From positions 124,001 to 188,000 of the forward strand of contig CBDCFC010000018.1 in the NCBI GenBank assembly GCA_965215945.1: DNA of 64,000 bases. Reading direction: 5' to 3'. The DNA comes from JAHEKD01 sp965215945. Lineage in GTDB: Bacteria > Pseudomonadota > Gammaproteobacteria > Arenicellales > JAHEKD01. The notes beneath the pieces were generated by a model. That model worked only from the letters and a program-made list of their open reading frames with translations. It made no database searches and was not told the origin of the DNA. Shown here piece by piece: positions 8,774 through 16,434 of the stretch (positions within the stretch are counted from its first letter, which is position 1; the number at the start of each line of letters is the position of its first letter). Made by a program: the position numbers and the translations under genes.

Positions 8774-9413
8774 TGTCTATTAAGTATTTAATTTTTTTAA
8801 ACACATCTCGAAACATTTTCCTCGTCAAGCGACCCGTATTGGTATTGTAGCGACTGCAGTGGTAGCTATCGATGAGGGTCAGCTTGTCAGTTAACTCATA
8901 ACTGGCTGAGTGCTTAAATTTTAAATCTGCCTGCTTTAAGGCTAAGGCCTTAATCACAGCTTTATGTGATAACAAGCCTAACGACAAGATGACACTTCCT
9001 TGTGCCATTTCGGCCAGTTCATTAGCTAAATAAGGATTGCACTGATTAACCTCAGCACCAATAGGTTTGTTTTCCGGCGGCAAACATTTCACCGCATTGG
9101 TGATGCGACAATTAATTAATTTAAGATCATCCTTGGCAGACAACGATTGATTGGTGGTCGCAAAACCAAAATCAAACAAAGTTTGGTAAAGCAAAATTCC
9201 GGCATGATCACCGGTGAACGGCCTTCCCGTCGCATTGGCCCCATGCATTCCGGGTGCAAGGCCTACGATTAACAAGCTCGCTTTGTTATCTCCAAATGGA
9301 GGCACTGGCTTACAGAAATAATCCGGATGCCTGGTTTTAACTTCACCCAGAAAACCCGTTAATCTTGGACACAGTTGACAGTGTGGGTTGTAATTTAGTC
9401 CGTTAGTTTGCAT
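8766..9413 (-). CDS. Uracil-DNA glycosylase, family 5 (UDGb type)
   Basis: Base-excision glycosylase of 215 residues in the uracil-DNA glycosylase superfamily. The first active-site motif is GLAPGMHGANATGRPFTGD, which matches the family 5 pattern and lacks the catalytic Asp of Ung. The second motif is YHCSRYNTNTGRLT, where the usual HPS is HCS. N-terminal cysteines (CQLCPRL) and a later Cys (KCLPPENKP) fit the iron-sulfur cluster of families 4 and 5. It overlaps uvrC by 8 bases, making a small repair operon. UDGb proteins act on uracil, hypoxanthine and related lesions; the exact substrate here is inferred. Confidence 0.85.
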   Translation of the reverse strand: MQTNGLNYNPHCQLCPRLTGFLGEVKTRHPDYFCKPVPPFGDNKASLLIVGLAPGMHGANATGRPFTGDHAGILLYQTLFDFGFATTNQSLSAKDDLKLINCRITNAVKCLPPENKPIGAEVNQCNPYLANELAEMAQGSVILSLGLLSHKAVIKALALKQADLKFKHSASYELTDKLTLIDSYHCSRYNTNTGRLTRKMFRDVFKKIKYLIDNA

Positions 9414-9442
9414 TGTCTAAACGTTCGCTTGTTTATTGTTGC

Positions 9443-9471
9443 TTGCCCAGCTCTGTGGTAGGCCATAGAAT
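9443..9471 (+). promoter_or_regulatory. Putative sigma-70 promoter of efp
   Basis: TTGCCC at 9443-9448 and TAGAAT at 9466-9471 are separated by 17 bases and lie about 32 bases upstream of the efp start. It is the only clear plus-strand promoter-like pair in the 90-base gap between the divergent glycosylase gene and efp. Not experimentally supported. Confidence 0.45.
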
Positions 9472-9503
9472 TCAGCCCTATTGTACGCAAACAGAGTAAA
9501 CAG

Positions 9504-10067
9504 ATGAAAATTTCTGCATTTGAAATAAAAATTGGCAATTTAATTGAATATCAAGACCGTTTGTGGCGGGTATTAAAGAAAAATCATGTCAAGCCCGGCA
9601 AAGGCGGTGCTTTTGTGCAAGTTGAAATGAAAGAACATGGTACTGGGACCAAATTAAATGAACGCTTTCGATCAGAGGATAAAGTTGAAAAAGCCCATGT
9701 CGAACCACGGCAAATGCAATTTTTGTATAACGAGGGCGCTGATTATGTTTTTATGGACAATGAAACTTATGAACAACTTACCCTTCCCGCTGAAGACTTG
9801 GAAGCTCAATCCGGGTATTTATTACCGAACACGGATATCCAAATAAACTTTTATAATGATGCTCCGATTGGTGTTGAGTTGCCACAAAGTGTTGTGCTTG
9901 AAGTCGTTGACACTGAAGGCGTAGTTAAAGGCCAAACCGCTGCTAGTTCCGGTAAACCTGCAGAGCTTGAAACCGGCATTCGTGTAACTGTTCCGCCTTT
10001 TGTAAACATCGGCGATAAAATCAAAGTCAATACCGATACTGGGGAGTATATAGAGCGGGCTGAGTGA
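9504..10067 (+). CDS. efp: Elongation factor P (alphaproteobacterial type)
   Basis: Translation factor of 187 residues that binds between the P and E sites and relieves stalling at polyproline. It shows the three beta-barrel domains of the family. The tip loop is HVKPGKGGAF, with Lys33 at the position that EpmA modifies in E. coli (there KPGKGQAF). The sequence is closer to alphaproteobacterial EF-P as I remember it: GTKLNERFR, FMDNETYEQL and VVKGQTAASSGKPAELETGIRV are alpha-like, and the E. coli counterparts differ. Replacement by transfer is one reading; an old paralogue is another. It is a single-gene unit, convergent with nagZ across a hairpin repeat. Confidence 0.95.
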   Translation: MKISAFEIKIGNLIEYQDRLWRVLKKNHVKPGKGGAFVQVEMKEHGTGTKLNERFRSEDKVEKAHVEPRQMQFLYNEGADYVFMDNETYEQLTLPAEDLEAQSGYLLPNTDIQINFYNDAPIGVELPQSVVLEVVDTEGVVKGQTAASSGKPAELETGIRVTVPPFVNIGDKIKVNTDTGEYIERAE

Positions 10068-10088
10068 CACCCGTGTAATCCTAGCCAC

Positions 10089-10200
10089 CGTCATCCCGGA
10101 AATCTCGCAGAGATTGTCCGGGATCTCTTAACGACTGTTCGGGTCTCAAATGCAGTTTTGATTTTGACTCAAGGAGATTGCGGCCTGCGCCACAATGACG
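10089..10200. repeat. Intergenic inverted-repeat element, copy 1
   Basis: A 112-base element between the convergent genes efp and nagZ. It begins CGTCATCCCGG and ends CCACAATGACG, so its termini are inverted (CGTCAT/ATGACG). An internal hairpin is formed by CCCGGA and TCCGGG around AATCTCGCAGAGATTG. The last 25 bases nearly match copy 2 (GATTGCGGCCTGCGCCACAA against GATTGCGGCTTTCGCCACAA). It has no coding capacity and resembles a REP or MITE-like dispersed element. It may also help end transcription from both sides. Confidence 0.7.
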
Positions 10201-10209
10201 AGGTTCAGA

Positions 10210-11244
10210 TTATATAAATTTTTGCAAACAATCTAGTGTTTTGGAAATTTGTTTGGAATCTACTTTTACCGAATTATCTTGCCACTTCCTACACCGCTGT
10301 TCCAATTGAGCATCAGGATTCATCAAAGATAACAAACTGTCATCACTCAATACTTGCTCCACCGCAGCCCTATCATTACAAATTAGGGTAATATCGGCAC
10401 CTGCATTTAGCGCCATGTGTGTACGATCAACGACTGAGCCGAGTTCGACCGCGCCTTGCATGGATAAATCATCAGTAAAAATGATTCCTTTAAAGCCGAG
10501 TTGTTGACGTAAAACTGTTTTGAGCCAAAACTCTGAAAAACCCGATGGAACGGTATCAATTTGATTAAAGAGAACGTGTGCGGTCATCACTGCATCCAGG
10601 TCATGATTAATCAATTGCCGATAAGGAATTAGATCCATATCAGCAACATCTTTGTAACAGCGTTGATCTTGCGGCAAACAAAGGTGTGAGTCTTCGAGTA
10701 CTCCGCCATGTCCCGGGTAGTGTTTCCCGACTGCAATCATGCCGCTGTCATGTAAACCTTTAATATAAAACTTAGCCAGTTCTGTAATTACTTGAGGGTC
10801 ATGATGAAATGCCCTGTTGGCGATTATTTCACTGGATGGATCAAAAAGATCGATCACCGGTGCAAAACTGAAATCAATGCCGGTTGGTTTGAGCTCGGTT
10901 GCCATTAATCGCGCCAGATTATAGGCGGCATCCAGAGCCTGCTCGGGCTGTTCATCATATAAGCATCCCAGCGTATGCAAACGCGGCAGTTCGGTGAAGC
11001 CTTCTTCAAAGCGTTGAACCCGACCGCCCTCCTGATCGACACAGACCAAAAGCTCAGGTGTTCTGAGTGATTTGATTTGCGTGACTAATTGAGTGACTTG
11101 TTGTTTATTCTCATAATTTCGAGTAAAGAGAATGACTCCGCCGATCAGTGGATGCTGTAATACCTCTTTATCGTCGGCATTTAAGTCTAACCCTTCTACA
11201 TCAATGATTAAGGGACCGAGTAGCATTTGAGGTTGCTTGTTCAT
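10210..11244 (-). CDS. nagZ: Beta-N-acetylhexosaminidase (family GH3)
   Basis: Cytoplasmic glycosidase of 344 residues that removes GlcNAc from anhydromuropeptides in peptidoglycan recycling. The NagZ loop with the His-Asp acid/base dyad is seen in KHYPGHGGVLEDSH. The nucleophile Asp is in FTDDLSMQGA. The early segment VDQEGGRVQRF is also typical. No signal peptide is present. Its product feeds the muropeptide route that signals beta-lactamase induction in some gammaproteobacteria; no ampC or ampR is visible here. Repeat copies flank the gene on both sides. Confidence 0.95.
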   Translation of the reverse strand: MNKQPQMLLGPLIIDVEGLDLNADDKEVLQHPLIGGVILFTRNYENKQQVTQLVTQIKSLRTPELLVCVDQEGGRVQRFEEGFTELPRLHTLGCLYDEQPEQALDAAYNLARLMATELKPTGIDFSFAPVIDLFDPSSEIIANRAFHHDPQVITELAKFYIKGLHDSGMIAVGKHYPGHGGVLEDSHLCLPQDQRCYKDVADMDLIPYRQLINHDLDAVMTAHVLFNQIDTVPSGFSEFWLKTVLRQQLGFKGIIFTDDLSMQGAVELGSVVDRTHMALNAGADITLICNDRAAVEQVLSDDSLLSLMNPDAQLEQRCRKWQDNSVKVDSKQISKTLDCLQKFI

Positions 11245-11270
11245 TTAACCCAGACCTCGCTCCTTTAATT

Positions 11271-11341
11271 GTCATTCTCACGAAAGCGGGAACCTAGAAA
11301 ACTTTCTAGATTGCCAGATTGCGGCTTTCGCCACAATGACG
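11271..11341. repeat. Intergenic inverted-repeat element, copy 2
   Basis: A 71-base element between the nagZ start and the end of the YkuD gene. It starts GTCATTCTCACGAAAGCGGG and ends CGCCACAATGACG, with inverted termini. An internal palindrome AGAAAACTTTCT is visible. The right end nearly matches copy 1. Confidence 0.7.
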
Positions 11342-11412
11342 AAAAAACAAATTGGTTATATGTCTGAAACTTGGAAACAGTAGTACACTGACGAATTTTT
11401 TGAGACCCTGTA

Positions 11413-11895
11413 TTATTCATCAGTAATCTCCACCGGGCAGCCAATCGGTGTTAAATCAAACAGTTCAATCACGTCCTCATTCGCCATGCGAATACAACCA
11501 TGCGAAACGGGTTGTCCAAGTTCTTGTTCATAGGGAGTGCCGTGGATGTAAATATAGCGCCGCATGGTATCGACATCCCCTAGCCTGTTAAAACCCGGTT
11601 GTTTGCCGCTTAACCACAATATTCTGGTGAGAATCCAGTCCCTATTCGGATACTGTTGCCCCAGTTTTTGGTTGAATATTTCTCCAGTTGGCCGTCGACC
11701 TACAAACACGCTGTTTATCGGCAAGCCTTCACCAATTTTTGCGCGCACGATATGTTTGCCCAGAGGTGTTTGGCCGCTGTCCTGCTGTTGACCCACACCG
11801 GTGAGTGCAGTGGAAATAGAATATGATTTTAGCCGTGAGTTATTATCAAAATAACTCAATTGCTGACAGCAAATATTAATTTTAATTTCAACCAT
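11413..11895 (-). CDS. YkuD-family L,D-transpeptidase without signal peptide
   Basis: Protein of 160 residues with the L,D-transpeptidase catalytic motif SHGCIRM, in which Cys is the nucleophile, and the upstream RYIYIHGTPYE strand holding a conserved His. The ATG at 11895 overlaps the phosphatase stop by 8 bases and is preferred to an upstream in-frame ATG that would overlap by 53. No signal peptide or membrane anchor is seen. Related proteins of this short family (VGRRPTGEIF, WILTRILWLSG) are also unsignalled as far as I recall. The substrate may therefore be cytoplasmic muropeptides, or export may be non-classical. That point is inference. Confidence 0.8.
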   Translation of the reverse strand: MVEIKINICCQQLSYFDNNSRLKSYSISTALTGVGQQQDSGQTPLGKHIVRAKIGEGLPINSVFVGRRPTGEIFNQKLGQQYPNRDWILTRILWLSGKQPGFNRLGDVDTMRRYIYIHGTPYEQELGQPVSHGCIRMANEDVIELFDLTPIGCPVEITDE

Positions 11896-12361
11896 GATTC
11901 TGCCGGATTTCATGCAACAAACCTTGCGATGCATCTTCAATCATATCAAGAACACGACTGAAGCCTTGACTGCCTCCATAGTAAGGATCAGGTACTTCTG
12001 ACTCGCTGTAGTTGTCGGCATAACTTAGAAACAAATTGATTTTGTGATGATAAGCCCGATCAGATAAATTTCTCAAATCATATAGATTTTGATTATCCAT
12101 CACTATCAGATAATCGAATTCCACCGCGTCAACAGCCGTTACTTGCCTAGCCTTTAGTTCTGAAATATCAATACCTCTTAAGGCAGCGGCGTCGATTGCC
12201 CGTCGGTCAGGCGGATTGCCTATGTGCCAACTGCCAGTGCCTGCCGAGTCAATAAAAATTTGATTTGTCAGACCGGTTTTTTCAACAATATGTTTGAACA
12301 CTCCTTCTGCTGTCGGAGATCGGCAAATATTACCCAGGCAAACGAATAACACTTTAGTCAT
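11888..12361 (-). CDS. Low-molecular-weight protein-tyrosine phosphatase
   Basis: Phosphatase of 157 residues with the P-loop C-x5-R as CLGNICRS (nucleophile Cys8, Arg14). The general-acid Asp is in the VPDPYYGG loop. Such enzymes dephosphorylate tyrosine kinases and sugar-nucleotide enzymes in capsule systems, or free small substrates; no tyrosine kinase is nearby. It overlaps kdsB by 8 bases and the YkuD gene by 8 bases, so it is embedded in the lipid A operon. Confidence 0.93.
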   Translation of the reverse strand: MTKVLFVCLGNICRSPTAEGVFKHIVEKTGLTNQIFIDSAGTGSWHIGNPPDRRAIDAAALRGIDISELKARQVTAVDAVEFDYLIVMDNQNLYDLRNLSDRAYHHKINLFLSYADNYSESEVPDPYYGGSQGFSRVLDMIEDASQGLLHEIRQNHG

Positions 12362-13115
12362 TATTTAGTTCCGCAAATAATTTTCTGGCCTGTTCAAGGT
12401 CAGCCTTGGTATCCACGCCGACGCCGGTTGGTTGCTTGATTTCGGTAACAATGATTTTGTCGCCGTGCCAAAGAACGCGTAATTGTTCAAGTTTTTCCGT
12501 TTGTTCAAGTTCACATGGGTTAAGTGATGCGAATTGCTTTATGTAGCCGACTGTATAAGCATAAATACCGAGATGCTTATAGACTTTTTGAGTTTTAATG
12601 CTTTCACGAGAATAAGGAACCATTGAACGACTGAAATACAAAGCGAACCCATTTTTGTCACACACAACTTTGACAATATCAGGGTTCGAAAAATCGCTGG
12701 AATTGGCTAATAATTCACAGCCAGTACTCATGGCTGCCAGAGGATTTTGATTTAAGCTTGCCGCGATTTGATTAATAACGGTGGCCGGCATGAACGGTTC
12801 ATCGCCCTGCAAATTAACGATTACAGTTTCATCGGTCAAATATAATTTTTCCGAAGCCTCTGCTATTCTGTCAGTGCCGGACTGGCAGTCATCCGATGTC
12901 ATGATGGCATCAACGCCCAAGGTGCTAACATGATCAAAAATTCGCTGGTCATCTGTTGCAACGATGATCTGTTTGGCATCACTTTCTGATGCTCTGTCGC
13001 AAACATGTTGAATTAAGGTTTTGTCGCCGATTTGTAGCAGCAGCTTACCGGGTAACCGGATCGAAGCGAATCGTGCTGGAATAATCACGACAAAGTCATC
13101 ATTTTGTGTTTTCAT
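12354..13115 (-). CDS. kdsB: 3-deoxy-manno-octulosonate cytidylyltransferase (CMP-Kdo synthetase)
   Basis: Activates Kdo with CTP for transfer to lipid A. The 253-residue sequence starts with the nucleotidyltransferase motif IPARFASIRLPGK. The VNLQGDEPF segment binds metal and substrate, and HLGIYAYTV is also family-typical. It follows lpxK by 6 bases and overlaps the phosphatase gene by 8. The order msbA-lpxK-kdsB is the usual gammaproteobacterial one. Confidence 0.96.
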   Translation of the reverse strand: MKTQNDDFVVIIPARFASIRLPGKLLLQIGDKTLIQHVCDRASESDAKQIIVATDDQRIFDHVSTLGVDAIMTSDDCQSGTDRIAEASEKLYLTDETVIVNLQGDEPFMPATVINQIAASLNQNPLAAMSTGCELLANSSDFSNPDIVKVVCDKNGFALYFSRSMVPYSRESIKTQKVYKHLGIYAYTVGYIKQFASLNPCELEQTEKLEQLRVLWHGDKIIVTEIKQPTGVGVDTKADLEQARKLFAELNND

Positions 13116-13121
13116 CTGCGT

Positions 13122-14123
13122 TTATATTAAATCTGCAAGTGATTGATCGACTCTGGTAATGAAATTTTGATTAGGTAAAGCCTCGATTTCTAAATACCAA
13201 GCGTTATCGTCGACGAGTTCGGCGCATTTTACCGCATCCTTTTCGGTCATGATAATAGGCCATTCGTTATCGAAAACCAGATCGTCAGAACGGAAATAAT
13301 GATGATCTGGAAAATAGTTTTTTGATGGTTTGATATTTAGTGAATCAAGCATAGCAAAAAATTTATCCGGATAACCTATTCCCGCTATGGCATTGACTTG
13401 CTGGTGTTCAAAATGATACATCGTCAAACTGATTCCGGGCGATTTTACATTGCGAAATTGTATTGGCTTGAATTGCATGAAAAATTCGAATTGCTCAAGA
13501 TTATTTTCGCCGCTGTAAATCTTGATTGCATCACTGGAGATAGAATTTGGTGATTCCCGTAATGGCCCGCTGGGTAGCAATCGGTTATTGCCAAACTGCC
13601 GGTGTGCATCAACCACAATGATTTCGATGTCGCGTTTGATAGCTAAATGTTGTAATCCATCATCACTGATAATAATGTCAACATTATAGTTATTTATCAG
13701 TAAATTAGCCGAGTCAACTCGTACAGGTGAAACCACAACGGGAAGTCCGGTTTTTTGTTTTAAAAGAATAGCTTCATCACCAACGATTTCAGCCTTTTCA
13801 GTCAATGTTACATCGACAGGCCATTGTGGGGAGCTGCCACCATAACCGCGGCTGATAATTCCGACTTTAAGGTTTTTTTTGCTGAGATAACTAGCTAACC
13901 AGACAACCAGAGGTGTTTTGCCGCTACCACCCACTGTTATATTACCTACAATTATCACCGGAACACTGACAGATTGAGATTTGAGTAATCCAGCCTCATA
14001 GAGGCGACGTCTTACAGGCATTGCTACACCATAGATCAGACTCAGTGGATAAAGTAGTTTGCTGATGGGATGGGTCTTATCTTGCCAAATTTGAGGCAGT
14101 TTTGTTGCGAATGTTTGCCACAT
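13122..14123 (-). CDS. lpxK: Tetraacyldisaccharide 4'-kinase
   Basis: Membrane-associated kinase of 333 residues that phosphorylates the 4' position of the lipid A disaccharide. An N-terminal hydrophobic helix is followed by the Walker A motif GNITVGGSGKTP. The conserved DDGLQH and a C-terminal FPDHHYF segment are present. The start overlaps the msbA stop by one base. The enzyme marks a normal lipid A pathway. Confidence 0.96.
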   Translation of the reverse strand: MWQTFATKLPQIWQDKTHPISKLLYPLSLIYGVAMPVRRRLYEAGLLKSQSVSVPVIIVGNITVGGSGKTPLVVWLASYLSKKNLKVGIISRGYGGSSPQWPVDVTLTEKAEIVGDEAILLKQKTGLPVVVSPVRVDSANLLINNYNVDIIISDDGLQHLAIKRDIEIIVVDAHRQFGNNRLLPSGPLRESPNSISSDAIKIYSGENNLEQFEFFMQFKPIQFRNVKSPGISLTMYHFEHQQVNAIAGIGYPDKFFAMLDSLNIKPSKNYFPDHHYFRSDDLVFDNEWPIIMTEKDAVKCAELVDDNAWYLEIEALPNQNFITRVDQSLADLI

Positions 14124-15892
14124 TACAAATTGATTAACTCAGGAGTACCTAACTGCTGAGCCTGCCATAAACGGGCATAGTATCCTTGTTTATCGATTAA
14201 TTCCTGGTTGGTTCCACTTTCCACGATTTTCCCTTGATCCATAACGTAAATACAATCAGCATTTTCAATGGTTGAAAGTCGATGAGCAATCACGATTGTG
14301 GTTCGGCCCTGTTTTAACGCCTGGGTAGCCTGCTGAACCAGTCGCTCTGAGTGTGTGTCTAATGCGGAAGTAGCCTCATCAAGAATTAAAATAGGCGCAT
14401 TTTTGTAAAATGCTCTGGCAATAGCAATTCGTTGTCGCTGCCCACCTGATAGGCGTGTTCCTCTTTCGCCGATTAGAGTGTCCAATCCATCGGGTAATTT
14501 ATTCAAAAACTCCGTTACATGGGCGGCATCGCATACCTGTTGTAACCGTTCATCGTCAACTGCATCATCATTTGCATAGGTAACATTATTTTTGAGGGTG
14601 TCATCAAACAAAATGGCATCCTGGGTGACGATGGAAAAATTAGACCGCAATTCTTTTAGATTGATGTCTTTGATCGAAATATCATCAAGTTTTATATCTC
14701 CCTGTTTTAGTTCGTAAAAACGCAGTAACAAAGAAACGATTGTCGATTTTCCGCTGCCAGAGGCTCCAACCAGCGCGATTGATTGTCCGGGTTTAATATC
14801 GATAGATATATCATCTAGAACTTTGGAGTCTTGATTGTCAGAATAGTAAAACGAAACATTTTCAAAATTAATTTTTCCTTGCGCCCGCTGCAATGACTCA
14901 GAACCCGACTGCATTTCAGCATTTTCATCGATGGTTGTAAAAATGCTGTCAGCACCAGCAATACCGGCCTGCAGTGTTTCATTAATCTTTGCTAGTCGTT
15001 TGACTGGCGACATCATCATTAAAATTGCGCCTAGGTATGAAACAAAACCACCGGCACTTAAGAGTTGGGGATTATCAGGATCAATAGCCATTTTAATAAT
15101 GATCGCAACTGCCAAACCGACGACAATAAGAATAAGTGATAAATTTATAGCTGAAATCACCGCTTTTTTCATGGCTTGCTGGCGGTTATCTTCATTGGCC
15201 ATTTCAAATCGCTGAGTTTCGTAGGTTTCGCCACCGTAAGTTTTTACAATTTTATGGCCTTGAAAAGCTTCCTTCGAGGTGTTCGCAATATCTTTAATGC
15301 TACGCTGGATTTCATGTGAGTTTTTGCGAAAACGTTTACTTGCTGTTTTGACGATGATTGCAACGATGGGCAGAAGCACCAGCAGTACTAGCGTTAATTT
15401 GAAATTTAAATAAGCCATCCAGCACAACAAGGCAAAAACGGTCAAGCTGTCTTTAACCAAAACTCTGATGACAGACGTGCTTGCCGCGGCAACCTGTTCT
15501 ACATCATAAACCAGTTTTGAAACTAGGGAAGCGGAAGAATTATGGTCATAAAAGCGTACGGGTAAATGGATAACTCTCTCGAACATATCTTGTCGCATAT
15601 CGTAGATCGTTTTTCGGGCTACCCAGGTCATACCATAGGTGTCCATAAAAACCCCTAGACCTCGGATAAGGAAAATTCCAACTAGGAATAGCGGCAGCCA
15701 TTGAGCCATTTTCGCATCTCGAGCAACCAGGCCTTCATCCATAATCGGTTTTAACATTGAAACAAAACCGGCATCTGCCAGTGCAGTGACGATCATGCCC
15801 AGGATAGCTGCTGCGAAGACCCACTTGTAACGCCCGACATAAGACAATAGGCGCTTATAAATATAAGCGCCGTCATGAGTTGGTTCAGACAT
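14123..15892 (-). CDS. msbA: Lipid A export ATP-binding/permease protein MsbA
   Basis: Homodimeric ABC flippase of 589 residues that moves core lipid A across the inner membrane. Six transmembrane helices fill the first half. The nucleotide-binding domain has Walker A GASGSGKST, signature LSGGQRQR, Walker B ILILDEATSALD and the switch His in VIAHRLST. It heads the msbA-lpxK-kdsB operon, and an 80-base gap separates it from the small exported protein gene downstream of recJ. Confidence 0.96.
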   Translation of the reverse strand: MSEPTHDGAYIYKRLLSYVGRYKWVFAAAILGMIVTALADAGFVSMLKPIMDEGLVARDAKMAQWLPLFLVGIFLIRGLGVFMDTYGMTWVARKTIYDMRQDMFERVIHLPVRFYDHNSSASLVSKLVYDVEQVAAASTSVIRVLVKDSLTVFALLCWMAYLNFKLTLVLLVLLPIVAIIVKTASKRFRKNSHEIQRSIKDIANTSKEAFQGHKIVKTYGGETYETQRFEMANEDNRQQAMKKAVISAINLSLILIVVGLAVAIIIKMAIDPDNPQLLSAGGFVSYLGAILMMMSPVKRLAKINETLQAGIAGADSIFTTIDENAEMQSGSESLQRAQGKINFENVSFYYSDNQDSKVLDDISIDIKPGQSIALVGASGSGKSTIVSLLLRFYELKQGDIKLDDISIKDINLKELRSNFSIVTQDAILFDDTLKNNVTYANDDAVDDERLQQVCDAAHVTEFLNKLPDGLDTLIGERGTRLSGGQRQRIAIARAFYKNAPILILDEATSALDTHSERLVQQATQALKQGRTTIVIAHRLSTIENADCIYVMDQGKIVESGTNQELIDKQGYYARLWQAQQLGTPELINL

Positions 15893-15972
15893 AAGAACCG
15901 TCCGGAACGTTTATATGTAATGACATGAGAAGTATTTTACCTGCTCAAGTGATCGATAAGTTGGAAAATCAA

Positions 15973-16434
15973 TTATCTATAAAACAGGTATTTGCTGACT
16001 TCAAGCGATTGTTTGTCAATCCAAAACTTGGTCGTTTGCCCAAAGGTTATATTGGTCACGCCCTGTGGTGAGTTGTCGACAATTTTTTCAGGTAATAGCA
16101 AAGCACTGAAAAGAATAATATAAGCATCGTCGGATTCTGTCATGCCGATTCGATAATGCTTCAACTCTTTTTGTTGTACGCTCAAGTCTTCCAGCTTTTG
16201 AAACGCGTCATAAGCGACTTGCCAGGCTGGAAAATAAATCGCAGGCATAAGTTGCTTAAGGGATTGGTGGGATAAAAAATCATCTTCGCTTATATCTTCA
16301 CAGATGTAACCATCAGCTAAAGTACAATCAGTGATCTGAGTTGCAGCATAGTTGGTAATTGCTTCTGTATTATCCTGTGCCACGGTAATGAAATTCAAAC
16401 AATAAACTATTGGTAAGCAAACAATACGCCACAT
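15973..16434 (-). CDS. Small exported protein paired with the DUF4329 protein (possible immunity partner)
   Basis: Unrecognised protein of 153 residues. The N-terminus (WRIVCLPIVYCLNFITVAQ) looks like a signal peptide. The mature part is acidic, with two cysteines (CTLADGYICED) that could form a disulfide. It ends in a strand-rich segment (FGQTTKFWIDKQSLEVSKYL) of the kind seen in small NTF2-like or immunity-type folds. The gene starts directly after the stop of the DUF4329 protein with no spacer, so the two are surely translated from one message. An immunity or chaperone role is inferred only from this context. Confidence 0.6.
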   Translation of the reverse strand: MWRIVCLPIVYCLNFITVAQDNTEAITNYAATQITDCTLADGYICEDISEDDFLSHQSLKQLMPAIYFPAWQVAYDAFQKLEDLSVQQKELKHYRIGMTESDDAYIILFSALLLPEKIVDNSPQGVTNITFGQTTKFWIDKQSLEVSKYLFYR

